DNA of 64,000 nt from Sporomusa termitida (GTDB lineage: Bacteria > Bacillota > Negativicutes > Sporomusales > Sporomusaceae): assembly GCF_007641255.1 (NCBI RefSeq), contig NZ_CP036259.1, positions 2,046,001 through 2,110,000 on the forward strand, in the 5' to 3' direction. The translations under genes were made by a program, and so were the position numbers. Shown one piece after another: positions 52,753 to 62,095 of this stretch; position 1 is the first letter of the stretch; every line of letters begins with the position of its first letter. Below the pieces are notes generated by a model. It saw only the letters and a program-made list of their open reading frames with translations, was not told the origin of the DNA and made no database searches.

Positions 52753-53283
52753 TTATATATATTTTATACCCCGACGAATCGCGCTTTCATTAATTGCCAG
52801 CAATTCCGGTTTTTTGGCAAACATCTTGGAGAAGGCTTTTAATACAGCATCAGCTGATACCACTTGCGCGGCACCAATAATTGCCCCAAGCATAACCATA
52901 TTGGCTGTTTTGGAGTTGCCAAGCTCAGCGGCAATTTCATTGGCGGGGATTTGATATGCGGTAATATCCGGGCGTTTTGCCCCCCGCTCAATAAGCGAAC
53001 TGTTAATGATCAGTATTCCGCCGGGCTGCAACAATGGCTCAAACTTATCCAGTGATGGCAGATTCATGGCAATAACCAGGTTGGGTTCAGAAACAATCGG
53101 TGCCCCAATCGGCTCATCAGCAATAATCACTGAGCAGTTGGCCGTGCCACCTCTCATTTCCGGGCCGTAAGACGGAATCCATGATACTTGTTTGTGCTCA
53201 ATCATGCCGGCATAAGTCAGCAACTGGCCCATTAACATTACACCCTGGCCGCCAAAGCCGGCCATAATTATTTCGTGAGTCAT
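52753..53283 (-). CDS. 2-oxoacid:ferredoxin oxidoreductase, gamma subunit
   Basis: 176 residues: [18 protein letters not shown] near the start, [23 protein letters not shown], and [11 protein letters not shown]. This is the gamma subunit of the KGOR/VOR type, which joins alpha and beta in the oxidative decarboxylation of 2-oxoacids to acyl-CoA. Last gene of the four-gene operon; its start overlaps the beta gene stop (ATGA). Confidence 0.93.
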   Translation of the reverse strand: MTHEIIMAGFGGQGVMLMGQLLTYAGMIEHKQVSWIPSYGPEMRGGTANCSVIIADEPIGAPIVSEPNLVIAMNLPSLDKFEPLLQPGGILIINSSLIERGAKRPDITAYQIPANEIAAELGNSKTANMVMLGAIIGAAQVVSADAVLKAFSKMFAKKPELLAINESAIRRGIKYI

Positions 53284-54032
53284 TTTGCTCCCCCCTCCGA
53301 TGTTTTATAGACACCTAACGGGTAATAGGGAATCATAGACTCGGCCAGCCATTTAGCAGCTTCGACCGGGCTCATACCCCAGTTGGTCGGACAGGTCGAT
53401 AATATTTCGACTAACCCAAAGCCTTTGCCGCTGATTTGCAATTCAAAAGCCTTTTTTATGGCCGCCTTGGCTTTCGTCATATTGCCGGGAGTATTGATCG
53501 CTACACGGGCAATAAACTTGGCACCTTCCAGAGTAGCCAGCATCTCTGAAACCTTCACCGGATAACCGGCTGCTTCGGCGCTCCGTCCATAAGGAGAGGT
53601 ATTCGTAACCTGCCCGATTAGGCTAGTAGGCGCCATTTGACCGCCGGTCATGCCATAAATTGCATTATTGACAAAAATAGTGGTTATCTTCTCACCTCTG
53701 GCAGCCGCATGGACAATTTCTGCGCAACCGATAGCTGCCAGATCGCCGTCACCCTGATAAGTAAAAACAACCGCATCCGGGTGAACCCGCTTTACGCCGG
53801 TAGCTACCGCCGGGGCCCGGCCATGGGCAGCTTCAAAGGCATCAAAGTTAAAATATTCATAAGCAAGTACTGAGCAGCCAACCGGTGCGACACCGATCGC
53901 TTTATCACGCACATCAAGCTCGTCAAGCACTTCGGCCACTAAACGGTGAATGATGCCGTGGTGGCAGCCCGGGCAGTAATGAAAGGGAACATCTTTAAGC
54001 CCTTTAGGCCTGGAAAAGATCTTATCAGCCAT
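53280..54032 (-). CDS. 2-oxoacid:ferredoxin oxidoreductase, beta (TPP-binding) subunit
   Basis: 250 residues from ATG 54032 (GGAGG 9 nt upstream). Thiamine-diphosphate motif FTYQGDGDLAAIGCAEIVHAA, then IFVNNAIYGMTGGQMAPTS; FHYCPGCHHGIIHRL near the start carries the cluster-related Cys pair. It uses TPP to form the acyl intermediate and passes electrons to the iron-sulfur subunit. Confidence 0.94.
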   Translation of the reverse strand: MADKIFSRPKGLKDVPFHYCPGCHHGIIHRLVAEVLDELDVRDKAIGVAPVGCSVLAYEYFNFDAFEAAHGRAPAVATGVKRVHPDAVVFTYQGDGDLAAIGCAEIVHAAARGEKITTIFVNNAIYGMTGGQMAPTSLIGQVTNTSPYGRSAEAAGYPVKVSEMLATLEGAKFIARVAINTPGNMTKAKAAIKKAFELQISGKGFGLVEILSTCPTNWGMSPVEAAKWLAESMIPYYPLGVYKTSEGGAK

Positions 54033-55101
54033 GCTTAACTGCCTCCTTCCCTTTGAATATATTGGCAATCTGCTCATAAACCGCCTTGGGGCTGGGAATC
54101 ATACCGCCTGAACGACCGTAAAAGTATACCGGCTTAGCTCCATTAACAGCCAGGCGGACATCTTCGATCATTTGTCCGGCGCTGAGTTCAAGCGTAAGGA
54201 AAGCAGACGCCTTGCCTGCTAAGGCGGCAAGCGGCTTTTCCGGGAACGGCCACAGCGTAATCGGACGCAGCATGCCAACTTTCATACCTTCTCTGCGCGC
54301 TTTTTCCACGGACGAGCGGGCAATGCGTGAAGTGATGCCGTACGCCACCAGGATCAGTTCAGCATCTGCTGTATATAATTCTTCATAGCGTACTTCATTG
54401 GCAATAATTCCGGCATACTTTTGTTGTAAATGGATATTATGCAATTCCAGTTTCTCAGGCTGAAGATGAAGTGAGTTAACAATATTAGGTTCAGCCCGCC
54501 CTTTCAGGCCTGTTGCCGCCCAGGGTTTGGCAATTGGTTTGGTTTCACTGGGATTGAACTCTACCGGTTCCATCATTTGGCCTAATGCCCCATCGCCCAG
54601 CAGCATAACCGGATTGCGATACATATCGGCAAGATCAAAGGCCAGGATTGTCGTATCCACCATTTCCTGAACCGAGTTAGGGGCAAGAACGATACAATGA
54701 TAGTCGCCGTGCCCGCCGCCTTTGGTTGCTTGAAAATAATCTGACTGGGCCGGTTGTATCCCCCCTAACCCGGGGCCGCCGCGCATAATATTTACAATAA
54801 CACTAGGCAGTTCAGCACCGGCAATATAAGAAATACCTTCCATTTTAAGGCTTATCCCCGGACTGGAAGAAGAGGTCATTACCCTGGCACCGGCGCCGGC
54901 GGCACCATAAACCATATTAATCGCAGCAACTTCGCTTTCTGCCTGCAGAAATACGCCATTAACCTGCGGCATACGTTTGGACATATATTCTGTCAATTCA
55001 GTTTGTGGTGTGATTGGATAGCCAAAATAGTGGCGGCATCCGGCAACAATTGCTGCTTCACCAATGGCCTCATTGCCTTTCATTAATATCTTTTCTGCCA
55101 C
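54025..55101 (-). CDS. vorB: 2-oxoacid:ferredoxin oxidoreductase, alpha subunit (VorB-like)
   Basis: 358 residues from GTG 55101, 9 nt from AGGAGA; an in-frame GTG at 55110 touches that site. Motifs: MKGNEAIGEAAIVAGCRHYFGYPITPQTE, VFLQAESEVAAINMVYGAAGAG, IMRGGPGLGGIQPAQSDYFQ. Substrate may be branched-chain 2-oxoacids (VOR) or 2-oxoglutarate; sequence alone does not decide. Overlaps the beta gene by 8 bp. Confidence 0.92.
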   Translation of the reverse strand: MAEKILMKGNEAIGEAAIVAGCRHYFGYPITPQTELTEYMSKRMPQVNGVFLQAESEVAAINMVYGAAGAGARVMTSSSSPGISLKMEGISYIAGAELPSVIVNIMRGGPGLGGIQPAQSDYFQATKGGGHGDYHCIVLAPNSVQEMVDTTILAFDLADMYRNPVMLLGDGALGQMMEPVEFNPSETKPIAKPWAATGLKGRAEPNIVNSLHLQPEKLELHNIHLQQKYAGIIANEVRYEELYTADAELILVAYGITSRIARSSVEKARREGMKVGMLRPITLWPFPEKPLAALAGKASAFLTLELSAGQMIEDVRLAVNGAKPVYFYGRSGGMIPSPKAVYEQIANIFKGKEAVKHG

Positions 55102-55106
55102 TACAA

Positions 55107-55322
55107 TCACTCTCCTTTGTCTTTATGAATCTCAATGACAATATCCGGGCAGGTTCTGGCACAGAGAGCACAGCCCACACATTTTGTTTCATCAACACAA
55201 GTAGCCGGCCGGTAGCCTTTACTGTTAAACCTGTCAGCAAGAACTACAATCTTGTGAGGGCATGCCACTGTGCACAGCTCACAGCCTTTGCAGCGCTCCT
55301 CGTTGAAAACTGGTCTTGGCAT
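55107..55322 (-). CDS. 2-oxoacid:ferredoxin oxidoreductase, 4Fe-4S delta subunit
   Basis: 71 residues with two ferredoxin motifs, CKGCELCTVACP and CVGCALCARTCP. It carries electrons from the TPP site to free ferredoxin. First gene of the operon, AAGGAGG 5 nt before the ATG, 5 bp from the alpha gene. Confidence 0.94.
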   Translation of the reverse strand: MPRPVFNEERCKGCELCTVACPHKIVVLADRFNSKGYRPATCVDETKCVGCALCARTCPDIVIEIHKDKGE

Positions 55323-55365
55323 ATCGTTCCTCCTTATTTATGTATAGGCACATTATATCCAGTAT

Positions 55366-55401
55366 ACAAAAATTCAACCCCATGTCCTACAACACGGGGT
55401 T
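55366..55401 (-). terminator. terminator of pduL
   Basis: AACCCCATGT (55376-55385) and ACACGGGGTT (55392-55401), one mismatch, followed on the minus strand by GAATTTTT. It separates pduL from the oxidoreductase operon. Confidence 0.78.
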
Positions 55402-55420
55402 AAATTAATTAAAATTATTT

Positions 55421-55993
55421 CTATTTTACAATTTCCACCGTGTTGCCGGTATTTATCTTGGCAGCGTTACCTTCGTCTGTATCCAGGTGGCATTCGAGCT
55501 TAAAGCTGTCACTTACTCTTGCTAACACATTGTCGTAAATGAGGCCCCGCTCGCCATTACAGCGGACTTTCACAATATCTTTATCTTTTAAGCCTAATTC
55601 GGCAGCATCAGCAATTGTCATATGAATGTGACGGCAGGCCGCAATAACGCCTTCTTCCAGTTTAACTTCGCCTTTAGGGCCAACCAGGGTCAAGCCGGGT
55701 GAGCCTTTTAGATCACCGGAGTCACGTACCGGCGGCTTAATACCAAGCTTGAGGGCATCAGTCAGAGCAATTTCAATCTGGGTTTGCTTGCGCTCTGGTC
55801 CGAGTATGCGAACTTTTTTAAAAGATCCTTTTTCCGTAACCAGGTCAACTTGTTCTTCACAGGCAAACTGACCGGGCTGAGACAGATCTTTTTTAACTGT
55901 GAGTTGATATCCTTCACCAAATAAGATGTCAAGATGTTCCCGGGACACATGCAAGTGGCGGGCTGAAATACCTACAGGGATTGGTTTAGACAT
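55421..55993 (-). CDS. pduL: phosphate propanoyltransferase PduL
   Basis: 190 residues, two PduL domains with the zinc-binding motifs SARHLHVSREHLD near 10 and ACRHIHMT near 125. The enzyme swaps CoA and phosphate on acetyl- or propionyl-groups and substitutes for Pta in many Firmicutes. No acyl-shell encapsulation peptide is visible. It could serve acyl-CoA from the neighbouring 2-oxoacid oxidoreductase. Confidence 0.94.
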   Translation of the reverse strand: MSKPIPVGISARHLHVSREHLDILFGEGYQLTVKKDLSQPGQFACEEQVDLVTEKGSFKKVRILGPERKQTQIEIALTDALKLGIKPPVRDSGDLKGSPGLTLVGPKGEVKLEEGVIAACRHIHMTIADAAELGLKDKDIVKVRCNGERGLIYDNVLARVSDSFKLECHLDTDEGNAAKINTGNTVEIVK

Positions 55994-56032
55994 AGAAAAA
56001 GCACTCCTTTATAATTAAATTATATGGTACCG

Positions 56033-56380
56033 CTACTCAATGATTTCTGAAAAGTATACTACGGTTACAAGATCGCTGTTGCTTAATGTTTTATCATAGA
56101 TAGACTGTAAGAAGCATATCAGTTCATCAATACTAGTAAGATCCGGGTTTTCACCCTGTAAATCATTAAGTGTCAATTGGGAAATCGGCTTTACCAGCAC
56201 GCGGTCGATCGCTGCCGTAAAAATTCGTTTCTTTTGGGAAAAGCGTTTGCCTACAGTAACCCATACAATATCGCCTTCTGAATATTTATTGGTCTTATCC
56301 CCCAGCCTGATTGTACAGATTTTGCGGCGGCAAACCAATTGGCTATGATAGTTAGACGAGTAAAAATTCAATGCTCTCAT
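56033..56380 (-). CDS. ASCH-domain-like protein
   Basis: 115 residues. MRALNFYSSNYHSQLVCRRKICTIRLGDKTNKYSEGDIVWVTVGKRF is the beta-barrel start of ASCH/PUA-like domains that bind RNA; the rest is short. Function unknown, possibly RNA-related. GGAGG precedes the ATG 8 nt upstream. Confidence 0.75.
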   Translation of the reverse strand: MRALNFYSSNYHSQLVCRRKICTIRLGDKTNKYSEGDIVWVTVGKRFSQKKRIFTAAIDRVLVKPISQLTLNDLQGENPDLTSIDELICFLQSIYDKTLSNSDLVTVVYFSEIIE

Positions 56381-56398
56381 CCCAAAATCCTCCTGTTA

Positions 56399-57565
56399 TT
56401 ATGGCTTTAGCCATTTTTTTATTCTCGCTACAGCATCTGTCAGCCTTGGTTCAGGCTGAACAAGTGCCAGGCGTATATAGCCTTCACCACAAACACCAAA
56501 TGCGCTGCCGGGGATTACAGCTACTCCTGCATTTTTTAATAATGAGACGGTAAAGTCAAAGGATGACTGGTTAGTGGGAACAGGTGCCCATACATACATG
56601 GAGGCTTTAGGCCGGTCTACTTTCCAGCCTATGTCTGCGAACCCGTCAACAATGATATCCCGCCGTCGCTGGTAGGTTGCGGCGGTTTCGGCAACACAGT
56701 TCTGAGAGCCTGTCAGGGCCGCTACAGCCGCTTGCTGCAGCGGGTAAAAAATTCCATAATCAAAATTCGATTTTAAGCGTCCGAGCAGTGCGATTACCCG
56801 GGCGTTACCGACCACATAACCGACGCGGCAGCCGGCCATACTATAGGTTTTCGAAAGAGAATTAAACTCAATTGCAATATCTTTGGCACCGGGGATAGAC
56901 AGAAAGCTGTCTGGCCGGTAACCGTCAAATACCAGGTCGCTATAGGCAAAATCATAACAGACAAGAATATTATAACGTTTGGCAAAGCCAACAACCTGTT
57001 CCAGAAAACTCCGCGGTGCCGTTGCTGCCAGCGGATTGTTAGGATAATTTAAAATCATGATTTTAGTTCGCTGTAAGATAGTTTGATCAATAGCGTTCAA
57101 GTCCGGCAGATAGTTGTTGGCCGGCAATAGCGGCATCCTATAGAGTTCAGCTCCGGCCACCAGCGGCCCGGCACTGAAAATTGGATAGCCTGGATCTGGT
57201 ATAAGTACGACATCACCGGGATTTACCAAACATAAGGATATATGGGCTAAGCCTTCTTGTGATCCGAGCAGGGAGTGAATTTCAGTCTCCGGGTTTAGTT
57301 CTACACCGAACTTATTTTTGTACCAGTTGGCGATAGCGTGTAAGAGTTCAGGCACTCCTTTGGATAAGGTATAGCCGTAGTTAAAGCAACAGTCGGCAGA
57401 ATTTTTTAATGCTTCAATAATATGTGATGCCGGTGCCAGGTCAGGACTGCCAATACTTAAGGTGATAACGTCTTTACCGGCAGCAACTTCGGTTTTGCGC
57501 ATATCATCAACCTGGGTAAATATGGCTGATGTTAATGCCTGCATACGATGAGCTTGCTCAACCAT
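56399..57565 (-). CDS. class I/II PLP aminotransferase (DapL-like)
   Basis: 388 residues. PLP motifs: NYPNNPLAATAP, CYDFAYSDLVFDGYRP, Schiff-base Lys in SLSKTYSMAGCRVGYVVG, RLALVQPE with the carboxylate Arg. Close to LL-diaminopimelate or aspartate-type aminotransferases; the exact substrate is uncertain. 88 bp after mtaD, so possibly the same transcript, and in that context it could use methionine-like 2-oxoacids such as KMTB. Confidence 0.85.
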   Translation of the reverse strand: MVEQAHRMQALTSAIFTQVDDMRKTEVAAGKDVITLSIGSPDLAPASHIIEALKNSADCCFNYGYTLSKGVPELLHAIANWYKNKFGVELNPETEIHSLLGSQEGLAHISLCLVNPGDVVLIPDPGYPIFSAGPLVAGAELYRMPLLPANNYLPDLNAIDQTILQRTKIMILNYPNNPLAATAPRSFLEQVVGFAKRYNILVCYDFAYSDLVFDGYRPDSFLSIPGAKDIAIEFNSLSKTYSMAGCRVGYVVGNARVIALLGRLKSNFDYGIFYPLQQAAVAALTGSQNCVAETAATYQRRRDIIVDGFADIGWKVDRPKASMYVWAPVPTNQSSFDFTVSLLKNAGVAVIPGSAFGVCGEGYIRLALVQPEPRLTDAVARIKKWLKP

Positions 57566-57653
57566 TATGGCTCCTCCCTATCGATTGCTAAAATCAGGAT
57601 TATTTTTACTATTCAATATTAATGGGGCAATTCCTGTTGGCAGCGGCAAAAAA

Positions 57654-58943
57654 TTATTTAGGCGATGAATGATTTACTAACCGCAGGCCCCGCCGGTCAG
57701 CTTCAACAATAAGGCGTTCCTGGTCTATGGTAGTCAGCCGGCGGTTAGCCAGCAGTACCTTGCCATCGACAATTACAGTATGGACGTCATGCGCACCGGC
57801 AGCATAGGTTAAAAGGGATAACCGGTCATGGCGCGGATGCCAGTGAGGTTCCTGCATATCAAATATAGTGATGTCTGCCTTGTAGGAAACCTCCAGTCTG
57901 CCGGTTGTTTTACCCAGGCCCAGGGCATTAGCGCCCTGGACGGTAGCCATAGCTACTGCTGTTTTGGCAGGAATAGCCAGCGGATCAAGGTGGTGAACCT
58001 TGTGCAGCATTGCCGCTAACCGTATTTCTTCCAGCATATCCAGGTTGTTATTGCTTGCTGCCCCGTCAGTTCCCAGTCCTACGCAAATCCCCGCTTTCAG
58101 CATAGCGGGGATGGGCGCAACGCCGCTGGCCAGTTTCATGTTACTCCCGGGATTGTGGGCCACCCTTACATTTTTATTGTGCATAATCGCAATATCGTCA
58201 GGGGCTACATGCACACAATGGGCTGCTAAAACGCCATGATCAAGGACACCCAGTTCTGCCATTAAGGCAATCGGTGATTTGCCGTAGTGTTTATGGCAGT
58301 CAGCTACTTCACCGGCTGTTTCCGCTAAATGGATGTGGATCTGAGATCCTAATTTCTCCGCCAGTGCAGTTACTTTCTTCAGGTATTCAGGCGGACAGGT
58401 ATAAGGGGCATGCGGTCCGAGCATAACCGTTACCCGGCCATCGGCGGCTAAGTGCCATTCCTTGTAAAAATTCTCGCTTTCCGCCAGGGCCTGACTGGCT
58501 GTCGGTGCAACTCCGGCCATCCCGCGGGCCAGTACAGCGCGGATACCGCTCTCGGCCACTGCTTTGGCGACCTCAGGCATAAAAAAGTACATATCGGCAA
58601 AGCAGGTTGTGCCTGATTTCAGCATCTCTGCAATCGCCAGCTGCGTGCCCCAGTACACATCTTCTGCTGTTAAATTTTCTTCGGCCGGCCAAATTTTGGT
58701 TTTTAACCAGTCCATCAGCAGCATATCGTCTGCATAACTGCGAAACAGTGACATAGCAGCATGGGTATGAGTATTAACAAAGCCTGGCACTATCAGTTTA
58801 TCCTGACAGTTAATTATCTGTTCAGCCTGCTCGGTGACGCTGCCAATCTGTGTAATTATCGAACTGCTGATGGCAATGTCTGCCCGGCGCACCTGCCCGT
58901 CAGCCCCCAGTACATCGCCGTCTTTGAGAAGTATATTTATCAT
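57654..58943 (-). CDS. mtaD: SAH/MTA deaminase (amidohydrolase)
   Basis: 429 residues: metal-binding HTHAAM near 58, HAPYTCPP, HLAETAGE, HCVHVAPDD, NPGSNMKLASG and LGTDGAASNNNLDM. This is the SAH/MTA/adenosine deaminase of the TrzN/MtaD type, which removes the adenine amino group. GGGGGAT precedes the ATG. It is 28 bp downstream of ahcY and both act on SAH. Confidence 0.93.
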   Translation of the reverse strand: MINILLKDGDVLGADGQVRRADIAISSSIITQIGSVTEQAEQIINCQDKLIVPGFVNTHTHAAMSLFRSYADDMLLMDWLKTKIWPAEENLTAEDVYWGTQLAIAEMLKSGTTCFADMYFFMPEVAKAVAESGIRAVLARGMAGVAPTASQALAESENFYKEWHLAADGRVTVMLGPHAPYTCPPEYLKKVTALAEKLGSQIHIHLAETAGEVADCHKHYGKSPIALMAELGVLDHGVLAAHCVHVAPDDIAIMHNKNVRVAHNPGSNMKLASGVAPIPAMLKAGICVGLGTDGAASNNNLDMLEEIRLAAMLHKVHHLDPLAIPAKTAVAMATVQGANALGLGKTTGRLEVSYKADITIFDMQEPHWHPRHDRLSLLTYAAGAHDVHTVIVDGKVLLANRRLTTIDQERLIVEADRRGLRLVNHSSPK

Positions 58944-58971
58944 TTATATCCCCCTTTCATGTATCTGTTGG

Positions 58972-60213
58972 CTAAGCTTTATGGAGATATTCATATTGTT
59001 CGGGGGTAAGCTGGTCAATGCTAAAGCCCATTGCTTTTAGCTTGAGGCCGGCAACTCTTTGGTCCATCTCGGGTGTTACTGTATACACCTGGTTGGCCAA
59101 TTCCGCATGCTGGCCGGCAATATGGAGTACTGCCAGCGTCTGCATGGCAAAGGATAAATCCATAATCTCGGTGGGATGCCCGTCGCCGGCGGCCAGGTTA
59201 ACCAAGCGCCCTTCGGCCAGCAGATATAGCTTGCGGCCGTCCTTCATAACAAATTCTTCAATATTTTTCCGCACTGTACGGCAGCTGACAGCTAATGCTG
59301 ACAAGTCTTCTTTGTTAATTTCAACATCGAAGTGGCCGGCGTTGGCCATAATTGCGCCTGGCTTCATGCTTGTCATGTGCTCACGGCGGATGACATCTTT
59401 GCAGCCGGTCAGGGTTACAAACATGTCGCCACAGGCCGCAGCCTGCTGCATCGGCAATACGGTAAAGCCGTCAAAAACAGCTTCAATGGCCTTAATCGGA
59501 TCAATTTCGGTAACGATTACGTTTGCTCCCAGCCCTTTGGCCCGCATGGCCACGCCTTTACCACACCAGCCATAACCGGCAACGACAACTGTTTTGCCGG
59601 TAACTGTAAGATTGGTGGTTCTCATAATCCCATCCCAGGTGGACTGGCCGGTGCCGTAACGGTTGTCAAACAAGTATTTGCAATAGGCATCATTGACCGC
59701 AATCATCGGAAATTTTAGCCGCCCCGATTCAGCCAGGGCCCGCAACCGGAGAACACCGGTTGTTGTTTCTTCCGAACCGCCGAGGATATTGGCCGCTAAA
59801 TCGCTCCGTTCACCATGTAATAAAGAGACCAAATCCCCACCATCGTCAACAATAATATCAGGTTTGGTATCAAGCGCTTTATGTAAAAAATTTTCATACT
59901 CGGCGGCGGTAGTATTATACCAGGCAAAGACCCTAACACCCTGGGAAGCCAGCGCGGCAGCCACATCGTCCTGGGTTGACAGCGGGTTGCTGCCGGTTAC
60001 CGTCACATTAGCCCCGGCATTTTTGAGGACAATAGCCAAATAAGCAGTTTTGGCCTCCAGATGCATAGTGATTACCAGATTTTTGCCGGCTAACGGCTTC
60101 GTCTGGGACAGTTCCTCGTTCAAAACATTAAGCACCGGCATAAACTCTTTAACCCAGTTGATTTTATCCAGCCCCTGCGGGGCCAGGGTTATATCACGCA
60201 CAATAGAATCCAT
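58972..60213 (-). CDS. ahcY: adenosylhomocysteinase
   Basis: 413 residues: NAD-binding GYGWCGKGVAMRAKGLGANV, TEIDPIKAIEAVFDGF, and the C-terminal GHPTEIMDLSFAMQ. It splits S-adenosylhomocysteine into homocysteine and adenosine (or, with deaminated substrate, inosine). 21 bp after mtnA. The presence of both mtaD and ahcY suggests that SAH is deaminated before cleavage, as shown in some archaea. Confidence 0.96.
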   Translation of the reverse strand: MDSIVRDITLAPQGLDKINWVKEFMPVLNVLNEELSQTKPLAGKNLVITMHLEAKTAYLAIVLKNAGANVTVTGSNPLSTQDDVAAALASQGVRVFAWYNTTAAEYENFLHKALDTKPDIIVDDGGDLVSLLHGERSDLAANILGGSEETTTGVLRLRALAESGRLKFPMIAVNDAYCKYLFDNRYGTGQSTWDGIMRTTNLTVTGKTVVVAGYGWCGKGVAMRAKGLGANVIVTEIDPIKAIEAVFDGFTVLPMQQAAACGDMFVTLTGCKDVIRREHMTSMKPGAIMANAGHFDVEINKEDLSALAVSCRTVRKNIEEFVMKDGRKLYLLAEGRLVNLAAGDGHPTEIMDLSFAMQTLAVLHIAGQHAELANQVYTVTPEMDQRVAGLKLKAMGFSIDQLTPEQYEYLHKA

Positions 60214-60234
60214 AATTGTTGTAATCTCCTTCCA

Positions 60235-61278
60235 TTACTTTCGCAATGCTGCTAATTGCTTAATGGACTCCTGATAGGGAGCCTGTAGTAACCCGTATTC
60301 AGTGATAATCGCCGAAATCAGCGTGTGGGGTGTGACATCAAAAGCCGGATTAAATACCTGTACTCCGGCCGGGGCCACACAGTTGCCCCCTAAGGAAGTA
60401 ACCTCAGTGGCACACCGTTCTTCTATGGGAATATCGGTCCCGCTGTTTATGGTAAAGTCAAACGTGGAGACCGGGGCAGCCACATAGAACGGGATTCCAT
60501 GTTCTTTGGCCAGGATTGCCACACTGTAAGTCCCGATTTTATTGGCAACATCACCATTTAAGGCAATTCGGTCGGCACCAACAAGCACGGCTTGTACCAT
60601 TTTATTTTTCATTACCCAGCCGGCCATATTATCAGTAATTAAAGTGACGGGAATGCCATCCTGCATCAGCTCCCAGGCTGTCAGCCTGGCACCCTGCAGC
60701 AACGGCCGGGTTTCATCGGCGAAAACGCCGGTAATATTTCCCTGAGACCAGGCCTTACGGATAACTCCCAGCGCTGTACCGAGCGCGACAGTGGCTAAGG
60801 CACCGGCATTGCAATGGGTAAGTACAGTTGTGGGGGTTGTAAATAGGCCGGCGCCATGGGCCGCCATTTTCTCGTTGACAGTCCGGTCTTCCTGGGCAAT
60901 AGCGATTGCCTCCTGTTCCAGGGCGGCAATCGCAGTATCTGCAGCGGTGTTTGGCGGCAAGCGGTTGACAACACCCAGCATGCGGTCAATCGCCCAGAAC
61001 AAATTTATGGCTGTTGGTCTCGTTTGCCGCAGTGCTTCAGCCGTCGCTGCCAGCTTATGCTTGAATTTGCAAAACTCAAGACCGGTAAGTTCCCGGGCTC
61101 CCAGTACCAGGGCAAATGCTGCCGCTGCGCCAATGGCCGGAGCGCCGCGGACCTCCAGCCGCCTGATCGCTTCGGCCGCGCGTTGCCAGTCATTACATTC
61201 GATGTATTCAACTTTGTTGGGTAACAGGGTTTGATTTAACAGGGTTAAACAATTATTGGACCAAACGACAGACCTCAT
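60235..61278 (-). CDS. mtnA: S-methyl-5-thioribose-1-phosphate isomerase
   Basis: 347 residues, eIF2B-alpha-like fold: RRLEVRGAPAIGAAAAFALVLG, THCNAGALATVALGTALGVI, FADETRPLLQGARLTAWEL, VGADRIALNGDVANKIGTY. It turns MTR-1-P into methylthioribulose-1-phosphate. 11 bp from mtnP, which supplies its substrate. The downstream MtnB to MtnD genes are not in the window. Confidence 0.95.
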   Translation of the reverse strand: MRSVVWSNNCLTLLNQTLLPNKVEYIECNDWQRAAEAIRRLEVRGAPAIGAAAAFALVLGARELTGLEFCKFKHKLAATAEALRQTRPTAINLFWAIDRMLGVVNRLPPNTAADTAIAALEQEAIAIAQEDRTVNEKMAAHGAGLFTTPTTVLTHCNAGALATVALGTALGVIRKAWSQGNITGVFADETRPLLQGARLTAWELMQDGIPVTLITDNMAGWVMKNKMVQAVLVGADRIALNGDVANKIGTYSVAILAKEHGIPFYVAAPVSTFDFTINSGTDIPIEERCATEVTSLGGNCVAPAGVQVFNPAFDVTPHTLISAIITEYGLLQAPYQESIKQLAALRK

Positions 61279-61288
61279 GACTTACCCC

Positions 61289-62080
61289 CTATAACCTAAA
61301 GCCGCCATATTCGGCTAAAGCATGCTTGCAGCTGCAGTCAGTACCGGTATCCATACGGGATATTGCCGCCATAATCAGCTGTTTGATATTTTCGGCATTT
61401 CCCTGCATGGTTTCCAGCACCTCATGATGGGTTAACGGCTGAGGGGATATACCGGCCGCAAAGTTAGTGACCATGGAAACAGTAGCATAGCAAATCTCAG
61501 CCTCGCGGGCTAAAACGACTTCAGGGACATTGGTCATACCTACCACATCGCCGCCCAATTTAGCGAACATCTTGATTTCGGCCGGGGTTTCAAACCGTGG
61601 GCCTTCAGTACATACATAGGTCCCCTGCTGATGCAGGGAAAGAGTAAGGTTTGCGGCCGCAGCGGTTAATACATTGCGCACTGTCGGACAGTAAGGAGTT
61701 GTTACATCAACATGGACTACGCCGCGTTCGCCACCTTCGTAAAACGTGGTTGTCCTATTTTTAACAAAATCAAGAAACTGGTCAATGAGCACAAAATCCC
61801 CGGGTTTCATAGCCAGGTTAAGCGAGCCCACCGCGGTTGTTGCTATAATATTTTGTACGCCCAGTTTCTTTATCGCCCAGATATTGGCCCGGTAATTAAT
61901 TAAATGCGGCGGGATAGAATGGCTGCTGCCATGACGCGGAATAAATGCAACCTCTTTACCGGCATATTCACCGCTCTTAAAGCGCACTACGCCATAAGGG
62001 GTGGCAATCTCCTGATCACGGATGTTATCTAAGATGCGTGGATCATATACGCCTGTTCCGCCAATGATGGCAATTTTCAT
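61289..62080 (-). CDS. mtnP: S-methyl-5'-thioadenosine (or thioinosine) phosphorylase
   Basis: 263 residues, purine nucleoside phosphorylase family: IIGGTGVYDPRIL, FIPRHGSSHSIPPHLINYRANI, ATTAVGSLNLAMKPGD, GPRFETPAEIKMF, DVVGMTNVPEVVLARE. It phosphorolyses MTA to MTR-1-P. Since mtaD is present it may instead act on the deaminated nucleoside (thioinosine). Confidence 0.93.
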   Translation of the reverse strand: MKIAIIGGTGVYDPRILDNIRDQEIATPYGVVRFKSGEYAGKEVAFIPRHGSSHSIPPHLINYRANIWAIKKLGVQNIIATTAVGSLNLAMKPGDFVLIDQFLDFVKNRTTTFYEGGERGVVHVDVTTPYCPTVRNVLTAAAANLTLSLHQQGTYVCTEGPRFETPAEIKMFAKLGGDVVGMTNVPEVVLAREAEICYATVSMVTNFAAGISPQPLTHHEVLETMQGNAENIKQLIMAAISRMDTGTDCSCKHALAEYGGFRL

Positions 62081-62095
62081 AATGTATCCCCCTGC

